Part shown: piece after piece, positions 51,084-59,421 of the stretch
How positions within the stretch are numbered: the first letter of the stretch is position 1
Layout: the number at the start of each line of letters is the position of its first letter
Assembly: GCF_017741935.1 (NCBI RefSeq)
Contig: NZ_JAGHMH010000021.1
Location: 350,601 to 414,600 of the forward strand
Length of the DNA stretch: 64,000 nucleotides
DNA from: Rhizobium sp. 16-449-1b
Lineage (GTDB): Bacteria; Pseudomonadota; Alphaproteobacteria; Rhizobiales; Rhizobiaceae
Direction: 5' to 3'
Position numbers and translations under genes: made by a program
Notes under the pieces: model-generated
The model's input: only the letters and a program-made list of their open reading frames with translations
Told to the model about the DNA's origin: nothing
Database searches by the model: none

Positions 51084-51435
51084 TATGAGTTACAGCTGGC
51101 TGCCGCGCTTGAACGCGCCGCAGCCAGTGTTCGATCCAAAGATGTGGATATTGTCGTTCTTGATAGGATTCGAACCGACGAAGCCTTGTTAATTGTACCA
51201 AGCTGTTGATTGCTAATGTCAAATTGTCCAATTTTATTTGTGGACACAGCATATGGTGTCCCACCGGGCTGAAGCAAGCGCCCCTGCCTTCGGCTTAATA
51301 TCGATGAAAGAGTCAGCATAGCCGAGGAAACAATATAGAACACGCCGTACATGGCGCTCCGCTTAATGGAAAAATTCAGACATATATGAATCGGCTTTGG
51401 CGCGATTAGAGTCTCAATTCTGGCCATGTGTCGCT
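51084..51435. other. intergenic, left edge of the accessory island
   Basis: 352 bases of lower GC content between the dehydratase gene and the leftward MotB-like gene. No convincing gene. A T-loop-like GGTTCGAATCC motif (minus strand, near 51166) is not part of a foldable tRNA. Confidence 0.4.
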
Positions 51436-52167
51436 TTACAAGCTAAGCCGCCCAAATTTGTACTTAATAAGTATCTCAATGCGACGGTTCCTCTGTTTCA
51501 ACAATTCCGAAGAATTGGCGGCCTTCAAGGATACCCAGGAAAATGTCGTATCCGGACGACGGTTGACTGGATCGTAGAAGCCGAAACTCGAAACTGAAAC
51601 GAGTGTCGAAACCGGGTCTACTCCAAGCGGCCCTACCATTTGATCGTAAACCGTCATGGCCCTCTGCGCGCCAAGCGCAAGGTTTGTTCTGCTATCGCCG
51701 TCGCTGTCGGTATGGCCGAGGATCTGGACTTCGTCGAAGGCTTTCTGAAGCGGTACGATCGAACTGCGGAAATTCTGCAGGACGGCTTCCCCACCGACCA
51801 GGAGAACCGCCTTGTTGGGTTCGAAAATTGTGTCTCCCTCAAAAGAGAAACGCTGGGATGTCGGCTCGTTGGTGATTCTGATCGACTTGCCCTGTCCATG
51901 CAACACGATCTCTATCTCCCGGCAGGCCTTCTCGTTCGAAAGATCGACCTTGTCCTGCATGCTGGCGGCAAGCGAGCGAACGATCTGCTGTTTGGCTGCG
52001 CAGACGCGCCGCAAATCGACATTGCCGCCCATGACCTCGACGAAAAACAGCCGGCTCACCACAAGCATCAGCAGCAGGGTCGCTACGAGCGCCGGCATCA
52101 GATCCGTAAATGGGTTGACGGTTTCATCGTCAAATGATGTGTTTGCGGTTGATCCGTCGTCGAACAC
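51436..52167 (-). CDS. MotB/OmpA-type motor protein (ZorB-like)
   Basis: 243 residues from GTG 52167, with GGAAG five bases upstream. A short N-terminus has NPFTDLMPALVATLLLMLVV, with Asp22 at the start of the only membrane segment (~23-43), as in MotB and ZorB, where that Asp carries protons. The C-terminal OmpA peptidoglycan-binding domain has ILGHTDSDGDSRTNLALGAQ, RA and later QRNRRIEILI. A 60-residue linker lies between. It is divergent from the 784-residue protein and, with the MotA-like protein at 54625, should form an ion-driven membrane motor. Not a flagellar MotB: no flagellar genes are nearby, and the genes around it look like defence genes. Confidence 0.75.
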   Translation of the reverse strand: MFDDGSTANTSFDDETVNPFTDLMPALVATLLLMLVVSRLFFVEVMGGNVDLRRVCAAKQQIVRSLAASMQDKVDLSNEKACREIEIVLHGQGKSIRITNEPTSQRFSFEGDTIFEPNKAVLLVGGEAVLQNFRSSIVPLQKAFDEVQILGHTDSDGDSRTNLALGAQRAMTVYDQMVGPLGVDPVSTLVSVSSFGFYDPVNRRPDTTFSWVSLKAANSSELLKQRNRRIEILIKYKFGRLSL

Positions 52168-52182
52168 TACTTCCACCGTGCG

Positions 52183-52222
52183 TTGCTTTGTGTACGATAG
52201 AAAAACTATATTTTGTTTGCAA
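52183..52222. promoter_or_regulatory. overlapping divergent promoters of the ZorAB-like locus
   Basis: Plus strand: TTGCTT at 52183-52188, 18-base spacer, TATATT at 52207-52212. Minus strand: TTGCAA at 52222-52217, 17-base spacer, TATCGT at 52199-52194. The two core promoters overlap in the 70-base gap, so the MotB-like and the 784-residue genes probably compete for or share polymerase. Confidence 0.5.
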
Positions 52223-52237
52223 GCGAGGGGCCATAAC

Positions 52238-54592
52238 TTGCTTTTGGAAGAACTGATTACGAGCGACGCGCCAAAGGACCGGCCGAGTATTGCCGTGCAG
52301 ATCAAGCTCGATTCAAAGGGGCGCAACAAAAAAGGCGTTACCAGCCTGTTCGGACGCGAAAAGCGCTTTGCTGCCGTCGGCCTGGAAGGTGCCAGCACGT
52401 TCCGGATGGAATTGTCAGTCATGGGTGATGACCGGACGCTACAGGTCGACGTTTCGCTTCGAGCATCGATCATCGACGGCGAAGCCGCAGAAATGGCTGC
52501 CGTGGCCTCGGTCAGGACCGGCTGGCTGAATGCCATTCAGGCAGAAATCAAGGCCGCCTTTGCGATAGGCGCCAACGGCAGAGATTTCAAATCGTTGCTT
52601 GCCCTTTGCGGTACCGATAGCCGAGCGCGTGCCTTCATGGCGGCGCTTTCGCCCGGATTCCACCGCATTGGCCTTTCGGTGTCATCGGCAGTCGCCAGGC
52701 CCGTTGAACCGTCGAAACCTGTCATCGATTTCAGCCACCCCTTCGAAATCCCGGCAGACGGCGTAAGGATATCACCTGACATCAGCTTTTCTTTGGAACC
52801 CGACCCTGATCGCGCCGATGTCTATTATACTTCGCTGGCAACCAGCGAAATCATCAAGAACAAACTGCATGCTGACATCCGTGATCACCTGACCGGACGC
52901 TATAGCCTGCAGCAATGGCGCTATGATTCCAGCGGGATCCGTGACCAGATGACACAGCTCGTCAACGAAAAGGCGGCGGAGTTCGGCCGCAGGCTTGTCA
53001 ATGCCGTGGCGGTGCGAACCACCGAAGAACGCCCCAACAAGCCTGTGACAGTCGAGGGCCAGGCAAGCTTTCCGCTCTCTGATACCAACCGAAGTCTGAT
53101 CCTTCGCTACTCCGCCTCTCTCAGTCTATCGGATGCGGCGACATGGGATCGGATTAAAAGAAACGATCCCGCCGCAAACGACATCTCCGCCGCCGGTCGC
53201 CAGGCGGTCGAGAACGCCCTATCATCTGTCTTGCGTTCAACATCAAGGGATGCAGCGCTGAATGTCTTGACCGGAGATCAGGAAAGTGTTGCGCAATTGA
53301 CAAGCGCGGTCGAGCGCAAGCTTGCCGAGACCATTGGTGCCTACGGATGGAGTGCTGGCGAAACTGCCATTATCCCGTCGCCACTCGGCGACAGCCTGCT
53401 GACGAGCAAGGGTGGGCATGTCGAGAGCCGGATGCGAGATTATACACTTGCCTTTGATGTGGCCAAAGCGGCGATCGAATGTGAGGCCACAGTCGAGGTC
53501 GTTGATGCTGAACTTCTCCTCTCTGCGCTGAATACCAATGATACAACATCCAGCCTGGTGAGCGGGCGCATTGAGCGAGCGATCGAAAGCGTGCTGCGTT
53601 CGACAACCGCCAATGCGTTCTTCGATTTCACATCCGGGGGCGACACTTTCGATATTGCATCCGACGTGCAGATCCGTTTGGCCGAAGAGGCCAACAATGC
53701 CCTGTCACAGGCCGGTATCCGGATTGGCAAAGCGACCGGAACGCGAAGGCTTTCGGGAAATACGATCGAAGCAACGACCGGCAGCGCGATCACCTTCCGT
53801 CTCGGAAACAATCCCGTGCTGAAACGTCTGCATGAATTGCGCAACGCGCCTTCGTTTGTCATGTGCGATGAGCCGGTCACCGACATCCATGGCGTGTCTT
53901 ATCAGGTCAGATTCGATATCAGATTTATCCTTCAGGACTATGCCGAAACAAGCAAGGACGTCGTGATCGATCATGCACTGAAGCACGATGTGCGCGGTCA
54001 CATGGCACTGATAAAACAGACGATCAGCGATGCTTGCATCGGAATCCTGAGGCGCATACCGGCCAATTACTATTACCGCGACAATCTGCGGGCTTCGATG
54101 CTCGACGGCTTCATCGCCACTCTGGCAATGTCACGGGTCGCCACCTATCATGGCCTTGTCATCGATATTCCTCCTGGCAACGTCACCATCCAAATCAAGG
54201 ACGACAACAACGCCAAAGCGGCCGCCTATGGCGCCATCCGTGCGAACCAGCAAAACATCATCGACAGTTTGAGCTCCGCCGATCCCCTCGACTGGAACGC
54301 GGGCCAGAAGGTCGAGACGAGCATGGCGAACACAGGAAAATTGCAATCGCTCATCAAGGACGGCTATTTCGGCCAGGGGGGCCTCGGGGGTGATGAAACC
54401 TTCGAGAGCCTGCGAGAGAACCTCTATCCGCAATTGCAGTATATTGCCGAGGATGAAAAGGCCCGCACCGCACTGACGGCATTCCTTGATCGCGGATATG
54501 GACAAAAGAAACTCGCCAGCGAAGACCGCAAGGCGATAGAACCCTCAGGGGAGAACGCTCCGGGATCACCGGACGTCGAACCCGCGAACTGA
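52238..54592 (+). CDS. 784-residue protein with tandem SPFH/band-7-like units
   Basis: Start is TTG at 52238, with GAGGGG eight bases upstream; no better start exists past the divergent promoter. No signal or membrane segment. I see about five units of 90-130 residues (roughly 55-145, 165-260, 268-378, 398-505, 540-645), each with a strand-rich part such as GVRISPDISFSLEPDPDRAD or RDYTLAFDVAKAAIECEATV and then a long helix ending near a G-I/W turn (NALSQAGIRIG, IGAYGWSAG). That is how SPFH domains look. The C-terminal 130 residues are Gly- and Asp-rich and disordered-looking. It precedes the MotA-like gene by 32 bases, so probably works with the motor. SPFH assignment is my inference; no named family recognised. 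Confidence 0.6.
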   Translation: MLLEELITSDAPKDRPSIAVQIKLDSKGRNKKGVTSLFGREKRFAAVGLEGASTFRMELSVMGDDRTLQVDVSLRASIIDGEAAEMAAVASVRTGWLNAIQAEIKAAFAIGANGRDFKSLLALCGTDSRARAFMAALSPGFHRIGLSVSSAVARPVEPSKPVIDFSHPFEIPADGVRISPDISFSLEPDPDRADVYYTSLATSEIIKNKLHADIRDHLTGRYSLQQWRYDSSGIRDQMTQLVNEKAAEFGRRLVNAVAVRTTEERPNKPVTVEGQASFPLSDTNRSLILRYSASLSLSDAATWDRIKRNDPAANDISAAGRQAVENALSSVLRSTSRDAALNVLTGDQESVAQLTSAVERKLAETIGAYGWSAGETAIIPSPLGDSLLTSKGGHVESRMRDYTLAFDVAKAAIECEATVEVVDAELLLSALNTNDTTSSLVSGRIERAIESVLRSTTANAFFDFTSGGDTFDIASDVQIRLAEEANNALSQAGIRIGKATGTRRLSGNTIEATTGSAITFRLGNNPVLKRLHELRNAPSFVMCDEPVTDIHGVSYQVRFDIRFILQDYAETSKDVVIDHALKHDVRGHMALIKQTISDACIGILRRIPANYYYRDNLRASMLDGFIATLAMSRVATYHGLVIDIPPGNVTIQIKDDNNAKAAAYGAIRANQQNIIDSLSSADPLDWNAGQKVETSMANTGKLQSLIKDGYFGQGGLGGDETFESLRENLYPQLQYIAEDEKARTALTAFLDRGYGQKKLASEDRKAIEPSGENAPGSPDVEPAN

Positions 54593-54624
54593 ATCCCGAC
54601 CGACCCCAGAAGAGACATTTATCC

Positions 54625-56028
54625 ATGCCAAGCGCCCGCCAGAACACAGGCAGCACCAGCGATCTCGTGAGATTCTGGTTGTACGCCCTGGCCTATGTGA
54701 TCGCAGCCACCCTGGTGGCGAGGACGCTAACGCTTTTCCCGGGTGAACACCTCCTGCCGCTGGCACGGCCATCGCCTGAATTGTACAACGATCTCGAAGA
54801 TTGGCTTCGCATCGGCTCTGCCGGTGTCATCCACCTGATCCCACTCGGCTGCATCTGGTTTGCGGCACGGTGCATGGCACGGCTCGAGAAGGAACGACGC
54901 TATGCGATCCGGCTTTGTGCGGCGGCCCGCGATGCGACCACCAAGGTGGACGAGATCGCGCAGATATCTGCAAATGGCAAGGCAACCCGCGAGGACTTCA
55001 TCCGGCTTTTCGGGGGCGATTTTGCCGGTGGGCCGCCGATGGTCAGCGACATCTTCGATGAAGCTGTCCGCAAGTCGCTGTCTGGCCGGTTCGAGCCGAC
55101 CATGACGATGCTGTCACCTTATCGCGACACCCTGGCGCGCGATATTTCCGTTCTGGCGCAATGGCAACGCATATCGCTACAGGCCGGTGTGCTGTTTACC
55201 TTCATCGGCCTTGGCTGGGGCTTCAGCATCGCTAATTTTCAAGCCGATACGAGTTTTTCCAATGGCAATGCAATCGTAGACCAGATGCTGACAAGTCTCA
55301 GCCTGGCGTTCGGAACCTCGATCGCCGGACTGCTTGCTTCCATCGCCATCATCTTGATGACCCATAGCGTCCGCCGCCGCTACGCCGCGACCCTTGATGC
55401 CTTCGCCGACCTCATTCAGGAGCTTTTCGACCTGGGCCGCAGGCTGCCCCAGGACAAATTCTTCATCGCCCAACTGTCTGAAATCTCTTCAGCAGTCAGT
55501 AACTCAAACGAGGTGGCACGCGCCGTCACCGAGCGCGTCGGCCGTCTAAACGATACCATCGCAGCAGGCGTGTCGGAACTTGTTTCGGTGCGCGACAGTT
55601 TCGACGCCGCCGTGCGCGCCATCCGAGAGGACCAGAAAATCCTCGGCGAGAGCTTCAAGGCCTATGTGAGCTCACTTGACCCCGCCAAGCTGCGTGGCCA
55701 GATCGCGACGCTGATCGACCAGCACAACGGCTCTGTCTCGAGCGAACTTTCGCGGACGGCGACCATTCTCAAGGATACTGCAGCCGCTCTGGGCCAGATC
55801 ACCGATCTTGCAGCTTCGTCGAACGCCCGCCTCGTTGCAATCGAAAACCATCTGACCGCGCCCCGGAAACCGGCCGACGATGTGCCTCGAAGGAGCCGTC
55901 CCGCCAGCCCCATCCAAACCAGCGAGATCGACCTCAAGGCACTGACGCCGGAACCGGCGGAGCGTATCGACGAGCCGTCAGGTCCGCAGAAGACGTCCTT
56001 CTGGAAAGCGTTTCTGCCGGGTCGTTAG
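54625..56028 (+). CDS. MotA/TolQ-type motor protein (ZorA-like)
   Basis: 467 residues. Membrane segments near 14-37 (LVRFWLYALAYVIAATLVAR), 65-84, 186-205 (LQAGVLFTFIGLGWGFSIAN) and 224-246 (SLSLAFGTSIAGLLASIAII). The TM3-TM4 pattern (G-L-F-T-F-I-G-L-G, then A-F-G-T-S-I-A-G-L) is the conserved MotA/TolQ/ExbB core. The ~200-residue cytoplasmic tail is helical (e.g. NDTIAAGVSELVSVRDSFDA), as in ZorA, and ends in a Pro-rich tail. It is in one transcript with the 784-residue protein; its stop overlaps the stop of the convergent 812-residue gene by four bases. Confidence 0.75.
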   Translation: MPSARQNTGSTSDLVRFWLYALAYVIAATLVARTLTLFPGEHLLPLARPSPELYNDLEDWLRIGSAGVIHLIPLGCIWFAARCMARLEKERRYAIRLCAAARDATTKVDEIAQISANGKATREDFIRLFGGDFAGGPPMVSDIFDEAVRKSLSGRFEPTMTMLSPYRDTLARDISVLAQWQRISLQAGVLFTFIGLGWGFSIANFQADTSFSNGNAIVDQMLTSLSLAFGTSIAGLLASIAIILMTHSVRRRYAATLDAFADLIQELFDLGRRLPQDKFFIAQLSEISSAVSNSNEVARAVTERVGRLNDTIAAGVSELVSVRDSFDAAVRAIREDQKILGESFKAYVSSLDPAKLRGQIATLIDQHNGSVSSELSRTATILKDTAAALGQITDLAASSNARLVAIENHLTAPRKPADDVPRRSRPASPIQTSEIDLKALTPEPAERIDEPSGPQKTSFWKAFLPGR

Positions 56029-58463
56029 AATGCCTGCTTCATCAATTGCAGCAATCGGTCTCGGAAGCCTCTGCTGAGCCTGGCAAGCTGTTCGGCCTCG
56101 GTTCTACCGAGCTCGCGATTGGCCCTTGCAATATCGTAGAGCTCGGTTGCGACCTGCAACAGGCAGGTGAGGTCATCGACGGCGCGGCGAAGCGCCTCGT
56201 TTGCCTCCACGCTTCGGTTTTCTCCGACGAGTGCCTTGAAATTGACAACAGGTCCATCTGATCGGCCCGAGAGGTTGAACAGCATTGCTAAAATCAATCC
56301 GCGATGGATGCGGCCAAATGGCTCGATCGCCCGCTGAAGCGTCTCAGGAACCGGTCCCGGCCGAAATTGATTCAGCCAGGTCGAGAAGTAGCTGATGTTG
56401 AAGCCGGCAGCTGGCGCTCCATGCGATCTCGCCCAATGCAGCATCGTCGCCTCCACCAGCCTCGGAGACTGGCCGGCCAGCAACAGGCCCGGCACGGACA
56501 AGACCTGCCGGGACACAAGCCGCGCCCGGCGGACATCCGGAACAGTGACATTGTAGCGCAGCGCCGACACCCGGTCGCCTGCCGCAGGAGCCGTCGCCTT
56601 CAGCCAGCCATGAATGAGGGCGTGAGGCGGCTCGAAATAGGATTGTGCGGAAAGGACCCCCATCAGGTCGGCAAAGGAAATGTCGATCGGCCGTCCTAGG
56701 GCGTCCTGCGAGGATTGACCTGGCTCGCCGATGACCAGACGCCAATAGTCGGTGGCAGCACTCTGGAGCAGCAGCAGTCCGGCTACAAGCTGGAGATGGC
56801 TCCTGCGGCTCTGCGCCGTTCTGATGAAGGCAAGGGCAAATTGCAGTACCCGCAGCGGATCATTGGCCAGATCATCGGCCATAGCCTCGATGAAACTGCG
56901 AAGGCACAGCGATTCCCACAGCCCCTCCAATGATGCCAGCTCATCGGCCGCAGGGTCGTGGGCCAATGTGACACGTGCAAGAGCCGCCCCGGTTGCCGCA
57001 AGAAGATTGTCGAGTTCCTCCTGGCTGCGTGTCCCGTCGAAGCGAAGCGCTGCAACAACGCGATGCAGTTTGCGCAACGAAGAACCATCGGCCCATTCCT
57101 GCACCGAAAGAGCTTTGAGAAACCCGTTCAGCAGGGTCTGCGCCGCAAAGGTCATTTCTTGCGGCGATGCGTCCGGGCGTCCTTTTATCAGCGATTGCAA
57201 GCAACTTACCAGACCAGTCGCCAGATCAACATGCGAGCGTTGGCCGGAAACGATACGAGCGGTGCCAAAGAAGCGGCCCGCCTCATATTCAAAACCGGGT
57301 TCGATCCCGATCTCGCATAAGAGGGTCTCGATTTCCTCAAAGAGGCGGCTTGCGGCGACAAATCCTCCTTCCAGGAACATTGACGACATGCCCGCGCGCC
57401 GGCTCGCAAGAACGATATGGACAAATACGCCCTTATCGTCATTCCTGCGCTTGGCGCCAAGCTTGTCGGTTATTAGATGATCGACCATCGCCGCAGGACC
57501 GTCCATCGGGGCCCGTTTTTTTGCGAAGCCGTCGCAGAGGCGAAGGAAGGTCTGGTAGGGAACCTGTTCCATCTGGCTGAGCAAGAACGCTACCGGCAAA
57601 AGCAGTCCTGAAGGTTCACCCAGTGCCTCGCGCGCCAGGGCTTGCCCAGCCGCAAGCGTCGGGTGAGCCAACGAGGGTTCAGCAATAAGCCTTGCATATT
57701 CCTCCTCATAAGCAGGCAAATCGGTAAGCAGCATGTCGAGGATGCCGCGTGCGTCGAGGCCACCCTTGGCACCGGCATCCCATCGCCGTTGCGACGCCTG
57801 GGTGTGAAACGGGAAGTCTTCGGTCGATCGCCCGGGAATACCTTCGCTGCCATCGATGATGGATTGCAGAATACCGATCTCGACCCGCTTGGTTTCGGCT
57901 GTGACCTTCGTCCCCTCCGCCACGATTGCGATAACGACGGGATGTGGCCAGCCGGTGAGTTCGCTTCGCAGCGCCGCAGCGATCGGGTCGGCGGGGTGTT
58001 CCGCACGCAATTCCACGAGGCAAGGGGCCTCCGCTATCCGGATTTGCCGGGCGATCTCTTCGGCGGTGGCATGCTCGAGACGGCGGGCACTGACGGCCTG
58101 GTGATCGACGAGCTGCCAGCCATTGCCGCTGGCACCCAGTAGAAGCCGGATAAAGCGGGCGTCCGTCGTCCACATGCGCATTGGAGTTGTCGGGCCGGGC
58201 CCGATGACTATCCCCGCGGCCCTTACGCCCTCGATAAGCCGATCGAGACCATCTTCGGCAAGCACATCGCCAACCGGGAAAACCGGGATTTGGATCGAGA
58301 ACAATTGCCTGCCGATATCGAAAATCTCATCGAGATCTTCGGAGTCCGGGGTCTCGGCGCCACTGACGGCAGGCGGCAACGCGAAGCCATCATCAGAACT
58401 GATTTCATCGCCTGGTGACACCTGTGCATTGCCATCGGCCGCGAACGGATCGGAATTCATCAT
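56025..58463 (-). CDS. 812-residue protein of unknown function, coupled to TIR gene
   Basis: The start ATGATG overlaps the TIR gene stop (ATGATGA), so it is translationally coupled. The first ~50 residues are acidic and disordered (DEISSDDGFALPPAVSGAET). The rest is mostly helical, without membrane segments or catalytic motifs I recognise; segments such as GPTTPMRMWTTDARFIRLLL and QSYFEPPHALIHGWLKATAP are distinctive. The C-terminal 80 residues are a helical bundle (LLQVATELYDIARANRELGR). It may be the regulator, sensor or scaffold for the TIR protein, or the link to the motor. I do not recognise its family. Confidence 0.7.
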   Translation of the reverse strand: MMNSDPFAADGNAQVSPGDEISSDDGFALPPAVSGAETPDSEDLDEIFDIGRQLFSIQIPVFPVGDVLAEDGLDRLIEGVRAAGIVIGPGPTTPMRMWTTDARFIRLLLGASGNGWQLVDHQAVSARRLEHATAEEIARQIRIAEAPCLVELRAEHPADPIAAALRSELTGWPHPVVIAIVAEGTKVTAETKRVEIGILQSIIDGSEGIPGRSTEDFPFHTQASQRRWDAGAKGGLDARGILDMLLTDLPAYEEEYARLIAEPSLAHPTLAAGQALAREALGEPSGLLLPVAFLLSQMEQVPYQTFLRLCDGFAKKRAPMDGPAAMVDHLITDKLGAKRRNDDKGVFVHIVLASRRAGMSSMFLEGGFVAASRLFEEIETLLCEIGIEPGFEYEAGRFFGTARIVSGQRSHVDLATGLVSCLQSLIKGRPDASPQEMTFAAQTLLNGFLKALSVQEWADGSSLRKLHRVVAALRFDGTRSQEELDNLLAATGAALARVTLAHDPAADELASLEGLWESLCLRSFIEAMADDLANDPLRVLQFALAFIRTAQSRRSHLQLVAGLLLLQSAATDYWRLVIGEPGQSSQDALGRPIDISFADLMGVLSAQSYFEPPHALIHGWLKATAPAAGDRVSALRYNVTVPDVRRARLVSRQVLSVPGLLLAGQSPRLVEATMLHWARSHGAPAAGFNISYFSTWLNQFRPGPVPETLQRAIEPFGRIHRGLILAMLFNLSGRSDGPVVNFKALVGENRSVEANEALRRAVDDLTCLLQVATELYDIARANRELGRTEAEQLARLSRGFRDRLLQLMKQAF

Positions 58464-59335
58464 CTTGCCCTATTGAACCACAAGGAAGCCGATATGTTCG
58501 AGTTCACTTTCTCGAACCCGCCCCCATGACGGAAAATATGGAGATCTCCGTGATGCGCGAAAAAGGTCGCATCGCCGCTGTTCCAAGACAGCCCATATGG
58601 ATGGTCCTCTCCCCAGTCGTGACCGCCAGGCATGAAGGCCGCCTTGCATTCATCGTAGCTCAGGATGTTGTCTATGAGATGCGGATTGGTGGTGACCAGC
58701 TGCTGAACGTCTCTGGCAGAGATCGCCGCGTCGCGGCGTGAAAGCCAGAAGGGATGGCCCTTTTTGAAGGGAATGCGTGTTGCGTTGGCGGACCGCGTTG
58801 GCCCTGTCGAGCCCTTTTCCTGGAGGAGTTCCCAATAGGCACGGACGTTGCGCCTGTCCGTATCGATGCCATTGCCGTTCCAGGGCTCGTTCTCCTTCTT
58901 AAGCTTTCTGACCATTTGACTGATCAGCGCCTCGAAGGATCCCGGCTCGGATTCCCGGCCAAACTGGTGCTGTGAGCGCACGTCCTTGGGGAGTTCGGCG
59001 TCGTCGATGTAATATTGATAGGCTGTGCCGCGGAACAGGTGGACCGCAACCTCCATAAGGATGATAGGCTTTTTGGACTGATCGACGGAATTTCGTGACC
59101 AGAAGACGACAAGCGAGTCGGCATCACAAAGCGCCTTGCCGAGCTCGATATGCCAGACCTCGCCGATCGGCAGGCTGTGAATGTATTTATGGATCGGGTG
59201 GCGCTTGCGCCAGGGAAGATCTTCTTCGTAGACACGATCAAGCCAGAGATGAAAGCCATGAGATACCAGTCGTTCCATGTGACCGGCTATTTTGTGCTTG
59301 TCTTCTTTGGCGTGGGAAATGAAAATTCGGTTCAT
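58460..59335 (-). CDS. TIR-domain effector
   Basis: 291 residues from ATG 59335 (MNRIFISHAKEDKHKIAGHM). The TIR fold is shown by the first strand RIFISHAKEDK, then GFHLWLDRVYEEDLPWRKR, and ALCDADSLVVFWSRNSVDQS with the downstream Glu95 in IILMEVAVHLF, the position of the catalytic Glu in NAD-cleaving TIRs. Residues ~190-291 form a separate C-terminal part (HPFWLSRRDAAISARDVQQL, then HPYGLSWNSGDATFFAHHGD) I cannot name. An upstream ATG at 59383 is possible. Probably depletes NAD+ on phage infection. Divergent from the small membrane protein at 59422. Confidence 0.75.
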   Translation of the reverse strand: MNRIFISHAKEDKHKIAGHMERLVSHGFHLWLDRVYEEDLPWRKRHPIHKYIHSLPIGEVWHIELGKALCDADSLVVFWSRNSVDQSKKPIILMEVAVHLFRGTAYQYYIDDAELPKDVRSQHQFGRESEPGSFEALISQMVRKLKKENEPWNGNGIDTDRRNVRAYWELLQEKGSTGPTRSANATRIPFKKGHPFWLSRRDAAISARDVQQLVTTNPHLIDNILSYDECKAAFMPGGHDWGEDHPYGLSWNSGDATFFAHHGDLHIFRHGGGFEKVNSNISASLWFNRAR

Positions 59336-59421
59336 CTGCAGAAATGTGGAAATGACGTTTATTTGCAAATTGGACGCTGCCATCGACTTGCTTCGGCGTC
59401 AATCTGTTCTACACGTCTACG

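Noticed and set aside
51150..51190. tRNA-like T-loop (GGTTCGAATCC on the minus strand) near the island edge, suggesting an att site
   Set aside because: The flanks do not form a T-stem or acceptor stem, and no matching direct repeat was seen at the right side of the island.
51074..51427. 117-codon minus-strand frame at the island edge
   Set aside because: No start signal or family; low-GC intergenic region between convergent genes.
51436..56028. Reading the MotA/MotB-like genes as flagellar stators or Tol/Exb energy transducers
   Set aside because: No flagellar, tol or tonB genes are near; the order and the long helical tail of the MotA-like protein fit ZorAB-type defence motors better.
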